Part shown: positions 23,954-35,879 of the stretch, piece by piece
How positions within the stretch are numbered: the first letter of the stretch is position 1
How the letters are laid out: every line of letters starts with the position of its first letter
From: Branchiostoma floridae
Taxonomy: Eukaryota; Chordata; Leptocardii; Amphioxiformes; Branchiostomatidae
Length of the DNA stretch: 64,000 nucleotides
Direction of reading: 5' to 3'
Assembly: GCF_000003815.2 (NCBI RefSeq)
Contig: NC_049984.1
Span: 9,578,398-9,642,397 of the forward strand
Program-made: the position numbers and the translations under genes
Notes under the pieces: generated by a model
Database searches by the model: none
What the model was told of the DNA's origin: nothing
What the model saw: only the letters and a program-made list of their open reading frames with translations

Positions 23954-26900
23954 ATGGCTGTTCCAAGTGTTGAACTGACCGGAGGAGTCAAGTTCCCCAT
24001 GATCGGGTTCGGGACATGGCAGGTGGGTGAGGCTGTAGAAGTTCAGCAGTGTCACGTGCAATTCTTATACAGTTTTACGGTACGCGTACGTGTAAAGCCA
24101 CTACAGTATATGTTAAGAATAACAGTGACGTTACAAATACGGTAAAGCAGTTGAGAAACGTGTTTGAGACATATCGCCTGTTTTGAAATACGTGTAATAC
24201 CATGCAGAACGTTCAGACGGTCACCAAACACACAGTTTCAGGACAAGTGCCCTGGGCACTTGAACTTTTGACCTCACCCTCCGTACATTGTTTACGGCTG
24301 TTACGTGGCAAGCGGAAGATTTCATTCATAAACTTAAAGGGGGTGCCGGTAGAACCCTGATTATTCCGTTTTGGCTGTAATTTTGTTTCTCAAAAGTAGC
24401 GTCATAGAAATATTTTCCAGAGCTCCCTTCTTGACATTTTGAATGGAACATCCCAACTTCACATGCTAAAGTTTTACAAATAGAAATCTACAGTTTCACA
24501 AGAAGCTGCTAAGGGACGAAGAAATACAACCTTCCTTACTCTTACATGCCTTACTAATAAAACAAGCAAAGAAATCTATTCACAACATTTTAGTTATCCT
24601 ATCTACAACCAAACTAAGAAACGACACCGAAAACATAAACTCATTGGCGAAACCATAAACAATGGAGCCATAAAATATGTTAATGAATGTGAAAGAGGGA
24701 GCTATATTGATATTAAATCAACAGCTACGCTTACATACAGACGATTACGTACGTATGCCTATGCCAATTCAATAAAGTATCAAGATCATTTTATTAGCTT
24801 GACGAGTTAGTTTTTGCACTGGTGCCGTAGTCCGCGCCCGACGTGGTTGGTACCGCCGTAAGGGCCGCCATAGACGCGGGGTACCGGCACATCGACTGCG
24901 CCTGGAACTACTTCAACGAGAAGGAGGTGGGGCAGGCCGTCAAGGACAAGATCACGGAGGGGAAGATCAAGAGAGAGGACGTCTTCATCACCACCAAGGT
25001 AAGGAACAGGGCTTAGCCTTGTCAACTGGAAACATTCTAGCTTGGTGTGGATGTACATGGTTATACTCTTGCTGCGTTCTAATTTTGTAAACAATCGTTA
25101 GGCATGCCGTTAGTTTATGGCTTGTAGTCAAATTCGAATACTCGTTCTGCTACCGTGTGCATCAATTAGATAAGCCTAGAGATAGGTACCGCTTGCTGTG
25201 GGACAAACATTGTCGACTGTAACTATACTATATTTACTTAGCTGTGATACAATAGTATACGTAAGGTATATAAAACATCTCGTTTTGCTACGATGTGTGT
25301 GCAATAGGCCATGGCTAAAGATTGGGGGCGCTTCCCACGGGACAAACAGTGCTGATTAACTACACGTTGACGGTATCTATCTTTATTTAGCTGTGGTGCA
25401 CTTACCACCGACCCGAGGACGTGAAGCGAGGGTTTCAGGAGAGCCTGAGAGGCCTGGGACTAGACTACATAGACCTGTTCTTGATACATGGACCACCAGC
25501 CTTTAAGGTGAATGTTAACACCGCTCTCCGTACTGTACGTTCCTGTCTTAGAAAACATTACAAAAATGAACAGAAAACTACAAATTACATATTTTTTCTC
25601 CTCCGTTAGGGATTCAGTATTCATGGGATCAGAAATATAATAGCGGAGTACAAACATACTGAGCTTCTGTTATTGATGGCTTGTAAAAAGCATTTCGGGA
25701 TGACACCATGAGGCAGAGATGTTGTTTTGAGCCATTCTTCCAATAGCTGATATTTCCCCGTTTATCTAATCGTCTGTTTTCCAGCCCGGGCCAAAGTGGC
25801 TCGCTACTGACGACAGTGACTATGACGACACGGACTATGTGGACACGTTCAAGGTACAGAATCACAGTTTAGAACATTTAGATTCTGTGTAAAAACTTTG
25901 TGCCATTTTTGTTAAACTGAGTCAAGAAGGTCAATAATTGTCCAAGCTAGTCTGTGTGGTAATGGTTGAAATATTTCTACAAAGCGTCATTGATCTATTT
26001 CTGCATATTTTGCAGGCCATGGAGTCTCTTGTTGATGAAGGTGTGTGCAGGGCGATCGGCTTGTCCAACTTTAACACCCAGCAGCTGGAGCGGGTACTGC
26101 AGAACTGCCGCATCAAGCCTGCTGTCAATCAGGTATTGGGGAACGCCCCATTTTATATAGGGTAGGGGTTCTCTGTTTGTGACATACCACTTCCAGAAAG
26201 ATAAGATAAACTGCAATGTACATAAGTGGATGATATACATGTGCATTTTCTATCCTTTTAAAATAATATAATAATACCAAACATAACGTACCGTACACAT
26301 GAATTACCAAGCGTTAATCACATCAATACAGCGCCGCGTGTAAAAAGTATCATTTCATAAAGATTGCAGATATTCAGAACAAAATTTATATGATTTCTCA
26401 GGTGGAGCTTCATCCATATCTGGTGCAACAGAAGCTCGTGGACTACTGCAAGTCGAAGGGCGTGGTCATCACTGCCTACAGCCCGCTAGGCTCACCGGGC
26501 AGAGACTTGTACGTCTTCTGTTTATTCTATTGACTTTCCCTATTCTAGCTACGAACCTTTCTAGTAGTCAATGTAATATTTGAAGATCATGAAGAAAACA
26601 AATTTGCTTTAATTTCCATGACAAGCCAAGGTGACTTGTAAACATTCTGGGGAATATCTGTACGATTCAAACTCTTCCAGTTCTGTGGAATGAACACTTC
26701 GTGCGTGCAGTTGGATCTTGTTACAAACGGTGAAGTGGACAAAAAATGTTGCAACAATGGAATAAGATAAGTGCTAAACGAGGTAGCCTGACTAAATCAA
26801 GTTCTAGCTTTCACTACTCACAGGACCCTAGATATGTCCTATATCGATAACGTGTAATGCTTTTCTCAAACAAAGAAGAACAACTTGATGTGGTATGTTT

Positions 26901-27937
26901 GTAAGTGATGTATATCATAGCTACAAGACCATAAAACGTTTGAGGGTGCTCGAAGACGTATCCAGCTTGACCCTTGACCCCCCTCCCATGCAGCGCTCAG
27001 CCAGGTGAGGCCCGGGTTCTGGAGGACCCTGTCGTCCTGGACATCGCTAAGAACCATGAGAAGACACCCGCACAGGTCTATAATACATCAATTAACTATC
27101 TGTTGCGAGAATTTTTTTTAAACACAGTTTAGTTGCAAGTGGTCCCTTCGCAGAAATTGTCCAAATGATTTTTTATATTCAACTGTTTGAAGTTTCAAAT
27201 ATCAAAGCATTTATTTATTAATACTCAGTTGTTGATGAATGATTGTAGGTCCTGCTGCGCTATCACCTTGACCGCGGGATTGTCGTCATCCCGAAAAGTG
27301 TCACCCCAAGTAGGATCCGGGAAAACCTACAGGTAAACCTACCCGAACGTTTCTCCTTCACATTCATAACTAGCAGCTCCCTATTAAAGCCTGAACTTCC
27401 CTGAAGCTATATTGTTGGGAAATGCTGATAGTAATTTTAAGTGAGATCTTTTTCGATAAGAAAAACGACAACAACTCATCACAAAGTTCACCAAAGCACT
27501 TCTAATTTGCTCTACCGCACCAAATATATTTCCAAAGTCTGTTAACCATGTTATTTAATTACTACTTTAAAAAGTTAGATTAATCTACAGCTCAATCCGG
27601 GAGATCTCACATGCACATTGCATTTTTCTGCAAAACTTGTTTTTCTTTCAGGTCCTCGACTTTTCGCTGACCGCTGACGACATCAAGAAACTAAACAGCC
27701 TAGACCGGAATAACCGCTACGTTGACTGGTCATTGTATGTTTCTTTTCATGCTTCCACTCTTATTCAATGAATTTTAAAGTTTTCTAGTTATCTGTAGAA
27801 ATTCAGTGCATTTGTGAAAAGTGAGTGTAAAAGTCAAACTTACGTTAGATTATATGAGACTTTCTGTGTGTCTATAACAATCTTTTTCATCCATTTTCAG
27901 CTGCAAGACCCACAAGTACTTCCCCTTCCGCGACTAA
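23954..27937 (+). CDS. AKR1-like: Aldo-keto reductase AKR-1 (AKR1 family), intact
   Basis: Ten in-phase exons: 23954-24022, 24831-24998, 25391-25507, 25785-25853, 26016-26132, 26402-26508, 26994-27075, 27249-27332, 27652-27734, 27901-27937. They give 310 aa, normal for the family. These are cytosolic NADPH-dependent carbonyl reductases with a TIM barrel. The catalytic tetrad is present at D45, Y50, K79 and H112 ([18 protein letters not shown]). Cofactor-binding motifs also stand: [28 protein letters not shown] and the adenosine-phosphate loop [13 protein letters not shown]. The C-terminus HKYFPF resembles AKR1A/1B proteins. The ATG at 23954 is the first that gives the standard N-terminal beta hairpin and FGTWQ. 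It converges with AKR-2, the stops being 361 bases apart. The substrate cannot be inferred. Confidence 0.93.
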
Positions 27938-28071
27938 GCATAATCACCGCATGGAGGCTGTGACGTGACTTACCGCGAATGGATCCCGTCTCTTGTAAAT
28001 TGAGTCAACACGTTACCTGTAGCTTTTTACGACGTGAATTTCAAAGGTGTTTTCAAATATCGTCTTTAAAA

Positions 28072-28077
28072 AATAAA
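28072..28077 (+). promoter_or_regulatory. Poly(A) signal (AATAAA) of AKR-1
   Basis: A canonical hexamer 134 bases after the AKR-1 stop codon, before the convergent AKR-2 stop at 28299. Confidence 0.65.
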
Positions 28078-28298
28078 ATTATAACAGTCTCATGTGTGTG
28101 TGCATTAAATACAAAATGTACTGTCTAAATGCCGCACCTCTTAGACAAATTAACCTGGACAATTTTTTAAATCGCAAAAATGAAGCAAGCTGAAGTTTCA
28201 CCACGACCTCTCCACATATAACCTTATAAATCATGTGCCCTACACACATCAAACACAACGGCAGGCTAGGTTGGGAGGGTTGGTAATGATTACAAATG

Positions 28299-31200
28299 TC
28301 ATTGTGCCGATCTTGGCTGGTCATCGAACGGGTAATATTTATGTGATCTGGAGCTGAAACAAAAGGAAATACCATAAACGCACTATACACGTATTATAAC
28401 ACTATACTTATTAAATAAATTATAAATTGCAATAAAGAAGTAGTATTTATGTATATATATCACCGTCAGAACTTTGACGAGTAAGACTGGTACATAATCC
28501 ATGTCGTTGTTCGTCGTGGCTAATGCATGATGAGTTTTCTTGGTGGTCAGAGAAGGGGAAAAATTGGGCTTACTAAAGTCAGTCATTCTCCTACGCAGAG
28601 GACCAGCGTCGTCGTACCCAGTACTACGACACAGATTCATCTCTGCAGTAGGAGAATCGGTTGCTGTATAACACGTTCAGCAGATACTTACTATTCCCAC
28701 GTGACGTATCGGTGATTCCTGTTCAGACTGTTCAGTTTGTTGATATCATCTTCGGTAAGGCTGAAGTCGAACACCTAAGAAAATACATATTTGGCATATT
28801 TTTTGTAATGTTGAGAAAATTACTTTTACAGAGGAAGTACAGTCTAATGTGGTTCTCTCAAAACAAGCGGAGGGAGTATATATATTCTACCACATCTAAA
28901 GCCAATGATTCAATCGTGCAGAATTTGAGGGGAGGGTGTGACCATACTCACCTCTAAGTTCTGCAGGATCCTGGCCGGGGTAACGCTCTTTGCCAGGACG
29001 GAAAGCCCACGTTCAAGGTGATAGCGAAGAAGAACCTACACGGAACACTTCATCATTAGACAGGAGGGAGAAAGGGAGTTATTTCATCAGTATACCTTAC
29101 AAGCTTAAATTGGAGGGATGGACCTATCCGCGTAATCGCTGGTTACTCAGTTAGAAGATTAGGACCATGTGGCATTTATTGATTTTGCACTTAACATTAA
29201 CTTATGCAATATTTTATAGCCATAGGCTGCGACATGTTATAAGCAAACATGAAGTCACACCTGCGCGGGAGTTTTCTCGTACTTTTTCCCCATTGCCACG
29301 ACAACAGGGTCTTCCAATAACCGTGACTCACTGGAAATGTAGCTAGTGAAAAGAGATAAAACAGCATCAGCAGTCACTTGCACGGTAACAGGGTACATTG
29401 TTATCAATACAGCCTGTAAAGATTTATATCGTACGGGAAATTGTTACAAAAATTATAGTGTCAGCTTATCAAGGCGTGGATTATTTGGTTACTATTGGTC
29501 CTGAAAGAATGAATGAAAAGATGTACCAAACTGATTTTACACTTATGTCACCACAAGATTGAGCTTTTACTTGTACACCTGTGGTTGCTACTTTTAAGAG
29601 ACATCTTTGCGTACGTGACATACATCACAAGTATCATCACCGATTTGGTTTTGTCTGGCTGAGCGGAAATGGCCACAATCAACATACTTTCCTCCATCAG
29701 GGGTGGAGCCGAAGGGACTGTACGCAGTAAGGATGACATCCTTGGATTGGCAGTACTTGATCAGGTCCAACTGGGGCAGGTATGGGTGCAGCTCTACCTG
29801 GAGAGCAATGTCAAAATTTGATCATTATTGACAAATCATTGTACAACTTTAACTATTCAAAAACCGCGGTCATATGATATGAATAGTAGCATCAAACATA
29901 CCTGATTAACAACAGGTTTGATTCTGCAGTCATGCAGCACTCTGTCCACCTGCCGACTGTTGAAGTTGGACAGGCCCAGAGACCTGGTCAGGCCTTCATC
30001 AACAAGGGACTCCATGGCCTGGAGATCAGTGATCAAGAATTAAAGAAACATCAATGACCAGAAATGCTACTTGATGTTTATTCAAACAAAATTTACGAAG
30101 TACTGTTATGGTGTTAAAAGATATCACTCCTCACCTTCCATGTGTCGACATAGTCTGTGTCATCGTAGTCACTTTCGCTGGTTGGGCGAATATTGGGTCC
30201 CTGTGGTGCACAGGTATAAGCAAACCTTAGCACAACACAAGAAAGCAAAATAGAACCATACATATTTACATTAACATCTTTAAAACTTTGATTTGAGGTC
30301 ACCTTTGCTACCCGTAGCAAAGTAGATCAGAGTAAATTGGCTATTGCCGCTTCTTGACAGAAGCTCGAAGGTAAGTGGTTACGACACCCCGTGGCCCTAG
30401 AGCGTGTAGCCTGCAATATAACCTTGGCAGAAGGCGTCAATGAATGTTTCAATGGCCATCCAAGTTACTACACGCCAGTTGACCGTGCCCCCCTCCCTTG
30501 TGCTATGCTAACCTTGAAGCCCGGAGGACCGTGCATAAGGTACATGTCCACGTAGTCTAGTCCCAGCTTGTCCAAACTGTCTGACATGCCCAGCTTCACG
30601 TCCTCAGGCCGATGGAACGTGCTCCACAGCTGTGCAGACATCACAATAAAGGTTAGGTAATGTTGGCATATCACCTGTTGACATTGCATCACTAGTTTGT
30701 AACAAATAGTGGCATGGATGTTATAGACAATTCATAGTTTCTTTCGATACAGCAAACCACACCAGACTAAATTTGAAGTTATACTTCGTCTGAGAACGTG
30801 TTATTGTCATATAGTCGCCCCATATTCTTCTCTGTAACTAAAATGCCTGCTACTTTATGTCACAGTTAGGCCACCTTTCCACTAGACGGCGATCGCGATG
30901 CGCTCTTACTGCAACCTAAATAGGATATGTGTAACCTTGTAAAAGTGTGATTGAGAGGACAACAAAACACACAGAGTGTAAAAGTTTTTTTTATATAATT
31001 CGTTGAGCGATATGTCAAATTTTAGGTCGCAGAGAGAGCCCGGCGAGAGCGCCGTCCTAGTAGAAAGGGGGTATTACCGACGTTGTCTCTTACCTTGGTG
31101 ACGATGAAAAGGTCTCTCCGTTTCACCGTCCCGTCACTGAGAGCATCTCTCACCCCTTGCCCCACCTCAGCCTCGTTACCATAAAGCCACGCGGTGTCGA

Positions 31201-31850
31201 TGTGTCGGTACCCTGCATTGATGGCCACCCTCACGGCTGTGGCCACTTCGTTTGGTTTGGACTGTTGACAGTCATTTTACAAAGGCGTTTTTAGACATTA
31301 GTGACTACGAATCGCTGGATTTGCACTTTCTTCGTAGTCATACATTAGTGCTAGTGCCGCATGATCAATATTGATGGTTAAGTTGGTCACAAATGTCGTA
31401 GAAACTCAATGTCATCAGTAAGGATTGGTAACATCAGACCAAAATAGTTAACTACATGTCAGTTAAGTATTCAACTTCATCTTACTGATAGTACTGGTTT
31501 GGTCTGTGTAGAAATGTCGTTTACTATAATTGCGGGCCAATGCCTACATCACTGTGATGTCTAAATGGTCCACAGTGTCGAACATAATTCTCATACGTAA
31601 CAGAATTACACTTGTACAGCTAGTGATAATGTAACTTCTCACCGTATGTCATTGAAACGTACATATAAAGCACTTATGAATGGTTACCAACATACAAGGA
31701 AGTATGGTAGTAACAGTTACTGTAGTGCTATAGATCTGAACACTGATCACCGAAATGAAATCAATGATGATTTGTCACCTTCCATGTTCCAAGTCCCAGA
31801 ACAGGCAGCCTCACACCAGATCGGAGTATAGTTGGGATGTTAGCCAGCAT
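28299..31850 (-). CDS. AKR1-like: Aldo-keto reductase AKR-2, intact
   Basis: Ten exons on the minus strand: 31850-31779, 31261-31094, 30629-30513, 30200-30135, 30018-29902, 29797-29688, 29330-29261, 29035-28952, 28774-28692, 28353-28299. All phases match AKR-1, giving 313 aa. Tetrad D46, Y51, K80, H113 is present ([18 protein letters not shown]). [33 protein letters not shown] and the [10 protein letters not shown] loop follow. The tail HKYYPFDDQ is longer than in AKR-1. It is the close paralogue of AKR-3 (about 25 differences, ~92% identity, my count), with exon 8 identical in protein. The frame stays open upstream of 31850, but that part derives from GA-rich repeat, and the ATG chosen aligns with AKR-3. 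The minisatellite at 31940 starts only ~90 bases upstream, so the ancestral promoter may be displaced. Confidence 0.93.
28585..28657. repeat. Hairpin insertion in the last intron of AKR-2
   Basis: The arms begin ATTCTCCTAC and CTCTGCAGTAGGAGAAT as inverted repeats of each other. The corresponding intron of AKR-3 lacks this segment, so it is a recent insertion or a loss in AKR-3. It is too short to code. Confidence 0.55.
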
Positions 31851-31939
31851 GTTCAGGTCCTTCGTACATAGGGCTCTACACAGAGCCGGTTTTCGGTGAA
31901 TGATAAATCGTAGTGTTGTAATAGAAAACAGAAAATTTA

Positions 31940-33100
31940 GGAGAAAGCAGAAGATGTAGAGAAATCTGGAGAATCTCCGAGAAAGCAGAAGAATCAAGGA
32001 GTAAGCAGGAAAATATAGAAGAAAGCAGGAGAATATAGGAGACAGGGGGAGAACGGGGGAGAAATCAGGAGAATCTAGGATACAGTACTCTCCAAGCAGA
32101 GGTTAGGCTCCGGCTGTTTTTTAAACGTTTTTTAGGGCCGGACACAACAACAAAAAACAAAAAAAGACAAAATAGAAAGCCCGATAAAAAAGGCTAAAAA
32201 AACGTTAAAAAACAGCCGGAGCCTAACCTCTGCTTGGAGAGTAGGATACAGGACAAATTAGGAGAAAACAAAACAATAGATCTATGTGAAATCAGGAGAA
32301 TATAGGAGAAAACGGAACAATCTCGGAGAAAGCAGAAGACGAAATCAGGAGAATCTGAGGGAAAGCAGGAGAATCTGGTTGAAAGTAGGAGAATCTGTAA
32401 GAAAGCAGGAGAATCTAGAAGAAAGCAGGAAAATCTGGGAGAAAGCAGGAGAATTTGGGAGAAAGCAGGAGAATCTTAGAGAAAGCAGGAGAATCTGGGA
32501 GAAAGCAGGAGAATCTGAGAGAAGGCGGGAGAATCTGGGAGAAAGCAGGAGAATCTGGGTAAAAGCAGGAGAATCTGAGAGAAGGCCGGAGAATCTGGGT
32601 GAAAGCAGGAGAATCTGAGAAAAAGCAGGAGAATCTAGAAGAGAGCAGGAGAATTTGGAAGAGAGCAGGAAAATCTGGAAGAAAGCAGGAGAATCTGAGA
32701 GAAAGCAGGAGAATCTGGAAGAGAGTAGGAGAATCTGGAAGAAAGCAAGAGAATCTGGAAGAGAGCAGGAGAATCTGAGACAAAGCAGAAGAATCTGAGA
32801 CAAAGCAGGAGAATCTGGAAGAGAACAGGAGAATCTGAGACAGAGCAGGAGAATCTGAGACAAAGTAGGAGAATCTGGAAGAGAGCAGGAGAATCTGAGA
32901 CAGAGCAGGAGAATCTGAGACAAAGTAGGAGAATCTGGAAGAGAGCAGGAGAATCTGAGACAGAGCAGGAGAATCTGAGACAAAGCAGGAGAATCTGAGA
33001 GAAAGCAGGAGAATCTGAGAGAAAGCAGGAGAATCTGAGAGAAAAGCAGGGGAGTCTGGGAGAAACCAGGAGAATCTGAGAGAAACCAGGAGAATACAGG
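31940..33100. repeat. 20-bp purine-rich minisatellite upstream of AKR-2
   Basis: Units close to GAAAGCAGGAGAATCTGAGA repeat with a strict 20-base period across about 32280-33090, with more degenerate copies to about 31940. Because 20 is not a multiple of three and the unit lacks stops in several frames, long open frames run through it in more than one frame. Their 20-residue periodic translations are artefacts. A MITE at 32086-32243 interrupts the array. Confidence 0.92.
32086..32243. mobile_element. 158-bp MITE with ~50-bp inverted ends and 8-bp target duplication
   Basis: The ends are near-perfect inverted repeats starting TACTCTCCAAGCAGAGG. The element is flanked by GGATACAG on both sides (32078-32085 and 32244-32251). 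It has no coding capacity. Eight-base duplications are typical of hAT-type transposases, though the terminal bases are not the commonest hAT ends. It inserted into the minisatellite. Confidence 0.85.
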
Positions 33101-33347
33101 AGTTGCCAACAAAATGTCAACAAATTAGTATTGACATGAATGGGAACAGGTGAGATGTCCTACAGGTTTACTCTGATTAGAGACAGGTAAGGTACCTTAA
33201 ATGTCGAGTACGTGAGTTTTCTTTCACAATGAACCAGATAAGCTACCATAGTAGTTCGAATTCGTCTACGTATTTTAAGCCAAACTACGGCACAGCTGGA
33301 CTACTACGACTTTGACTCTGCCAATTTATATCTCATCTTGACACGTA

Positions 33348-33447
33348 TTGTTACCAGGGCTAGCCCTTGAAAATAGCCTCCGGCTAGTTGGGTAGCCCTG
33401 GCTGTATTTCTCATGATTATACAGCCGAATAAATCAAATCAAATCAA
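33348..33447 (+). mobile_element. Short retroposed (SINE or LINE-tail) insertion with 13-bp target duplication
   Basis: ATCTTGACACGTA occurs at both 33335-33347 and 33448-33460. The ~100 bases between them include a CCAGGGCTAG / TAGCCCTGG hairpin and end in an AATAAATCAAATCAAATC tail. Long target duplications and short-repeat tails are the marks of target-primed retroposition. Confidence 0.7.
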
Positions 33448-33460
33448 ATCTTGACACGTA

Positions 33461-34504
33461 CGTGTATTTTTCCTCAAATATTTTACCCCGAGAACAAGAT
33501 TTGATATCTTTCGTGCATTATTTTTAAACTCGTGGTTAAAATTGTGGGCAAGTTTCTATCAGTAATTGTAAACACTGTTTTGGCCTTTTGACATATAGGC
33601 AAGAGACATCTGGTCATACTTTCTAAATCCCAGCTTAAGCCGAGGTTACACATAGCCGAACATGGGGGGTCACCTTTATCCGGCCAAAAATGAAAAAAGA
33701 GCCCTAAAAGCTGTATTGGAATTCGATCTCTTGGTGATATCAACAACATAGAGGAATGAAGTATTTTGATTAAAAACGAAAATTTTCACTCTTTTCTGCG
33801 GCTAAAGGTAGACGTCGGAATGGTTAGCAGAAGGTTAGACAGCATTCGGAGCTCAGTCGGGAGTATACATTTAATACTGGAGATTTTCGTGGCATGTTCT
33901 CGGCGATACAAGATAGGCGTGGCCTAAAACTGGCCAAACTGTTCCCGGAACGTCCCACTGATCCTTGTCGGCTAGTGGCCTTGGCTTTAAATAATAACAA
34001 CGTATATGAGTTGCTGCTTTTTTATGTGGCTTTTTAAATTGACAGCTTAAGTCATTCACCTAGGATCTGTACAGTAGATATGTTCTCACCTGCGAGACAA
34101 AATTATCGACGGCCTTGATGGAGATCTGCAACAGTGCTTGCAGTGCTGATCTGTCCGTGTCAAACCTTTTCTGTTAATGCTGTCGAACCGGTTAACCTTC
34201 CTTTTTCTAAGCTCAATATTGCTTGAGGCAAAATGTATAATAAGGTCGGAGGCCACTGGGCACAATAAACGTAGCCACGTGTAAGGCCTACGCCTCATTT
34301 CTAAACCAGGGCGCGGCCACGACTGTTGTCTTTACGTCTTGTGTAGTTTTGTTTTGTATATCATAATTTTCGTTTCCGAAATTTGCCCGACGGGACCCCG
34401 GTATACGTTGAAGGCATGGTGAGGGAATGGCTGCGTTGACTGGCCATTGTAAGCTTCTTTCATGTAATTACCTTTGCCAGAATGGCTAAGGTTGGCTAAG
34501 GTTA
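33461..34504. other. Intergenic between AKR-2 and AKR-3, nothing recognised
   Basis: No exon, RNA gene or element end can be supported here. Confidence 0.4.
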
Positions 34505-35490
34505 TGTTTTGGGCTTGTGAGTCTGTCTGTGTGTGTGTGTGTTAACAGTATAACTCGAGAAGCCTTGGATGGATCCCGATGATATTTGGTAGGTGGGTAG
34601 GGGTCGGGAAAACGAAGGTCAAGTTCGATAATGGGCCCCCTAGCGGCTTGCTAAGGTACTGCAGCAGAACCTCAATTTTTTATATCTCGTGTCCTGGACA
34701 TGCTGTGGTTATGATTTTTGAGTGGTAGATAGCCCTTGGGGCAGAGAGTAAGTGCGGTAAGTTTGGACCCCCTAGCGGCTTGTTTGGAACTGCAGTCGCC
34801 GAATTCCTTTCAAACTTTGGACGAGAATAACTCGAGAACGTGTTGATGGATCGTCATGGTTTTTGGTATGTAGATAGCCCAAGTCACAATGTACACAATG
34901 GAACACTTATTATGCAAATCAGCAACTAATTTGCATAATTAATAAGAAAAGTTTGTAAATCCACTGCATTCCTTTATAGGACTTTCAAACTTGTCACATT
35001 TGTAGCTTAGAATAGAGGAAATATCAATACATTATTAATTATGCAAATGAGGCCGTCATTTGCATGATTATTAGCAAAATATGAACGTGTTGACGGATCT
35101 TCATGATTTTTGGTATGTAGATAGCCGAAGTAAAAACTTACATAATGAGATACAAGTTATGCAAATTAACAGCTAATTTGCATAATTAATGAGGAAACTT
35201 GATAAATCCACTGCATTCCGTGATAGGACTTTCAAACTTGTCACATATGTAACTGAGAAAGATGGCAGAGAGTAAGAGGTGTATGTTTGGGTCCGCTAAA
35301 CGTCTTTTCTTGAACTGCAGGAGCCGGTTTAGTTTCCTACTTTGAAAGAGAATAAGTCAAGAAGGGATGAAAGGATCATCATGATTTTTGGTATGCTGAT
35401 AGCTTAAATGATGCTTGATACAATTCAATATTATTATGTAAATAGAGATCTAATTTGTATAAGCAATGGCGAAATGTTATGAACCAACTT
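34505..35490 (+). repeat. Long copy of the dispersed repeat family, with internal duplication
   Basis: In order it carries GTCTGTCTGTGTG, ATAACTCGAGAA, GGTCAAGTTC, GGGCCCCCTAGCGG, TGGTTATGATTTTTGAGTG, and TTTTTGGTATGTAGATAG followed by ATGCAAATCAGCAACTAATT. The reverse complement of 60540-59600 has the same order. The segment at about 34857-35005 is repeated at about 35104-35253, roughly 247 bases on. There is no open frame of note. Confidence 0.75.
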
Positions 35491-35879
35491 CAGGCATATA
35501 AAATAAAATGCAATGAGTAACACATTTATCTCTACAGACATCATTCTACATAACAAACCTGGTTTATTTGGCAAAGGTATGTTTTCTTCTATAATCTTTC
35601 AGGTTAAAGGCAACCAAAATGTACAACGTAAACTCCGCCTCTTTTATATAAACTAACTTATAACCTTGACAATCTTCAATGACAGAAATAAAGCAAAGAT
35701 AATGCAGTTACACCACAACGATTGTATTCCATATATACAACAATTTAAGTAGAAAATAATTAAATTTGCACATTTGTATGCGCTGATGATCAGAACAGAG
35801 GTTATATCCACATAACTGATATGCCCTACACACATTATACAAAACGGCAGGCCAGCTGGTTTGGTTTGGTTGATAAGTG

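Noticed and set aside
31851-31997. In-frame N-terminal extension of AKR-2 with a hydrophobic stretch resembling a signal peptide
   Set aside because: The extension comes from the degenerate GA-rich repeat. The ATG at 31850 aligns with AKR-3 and gives the standard AKR start.
32345-33123. Long minus-strand open frames encoding repetitive Ser/Phe/Leu-rich proteins
   Set aside because: They are translations of the 20-bp minisatellite in different frames. The 20-residue period equals three DNA units and there is no independent sign of coding.
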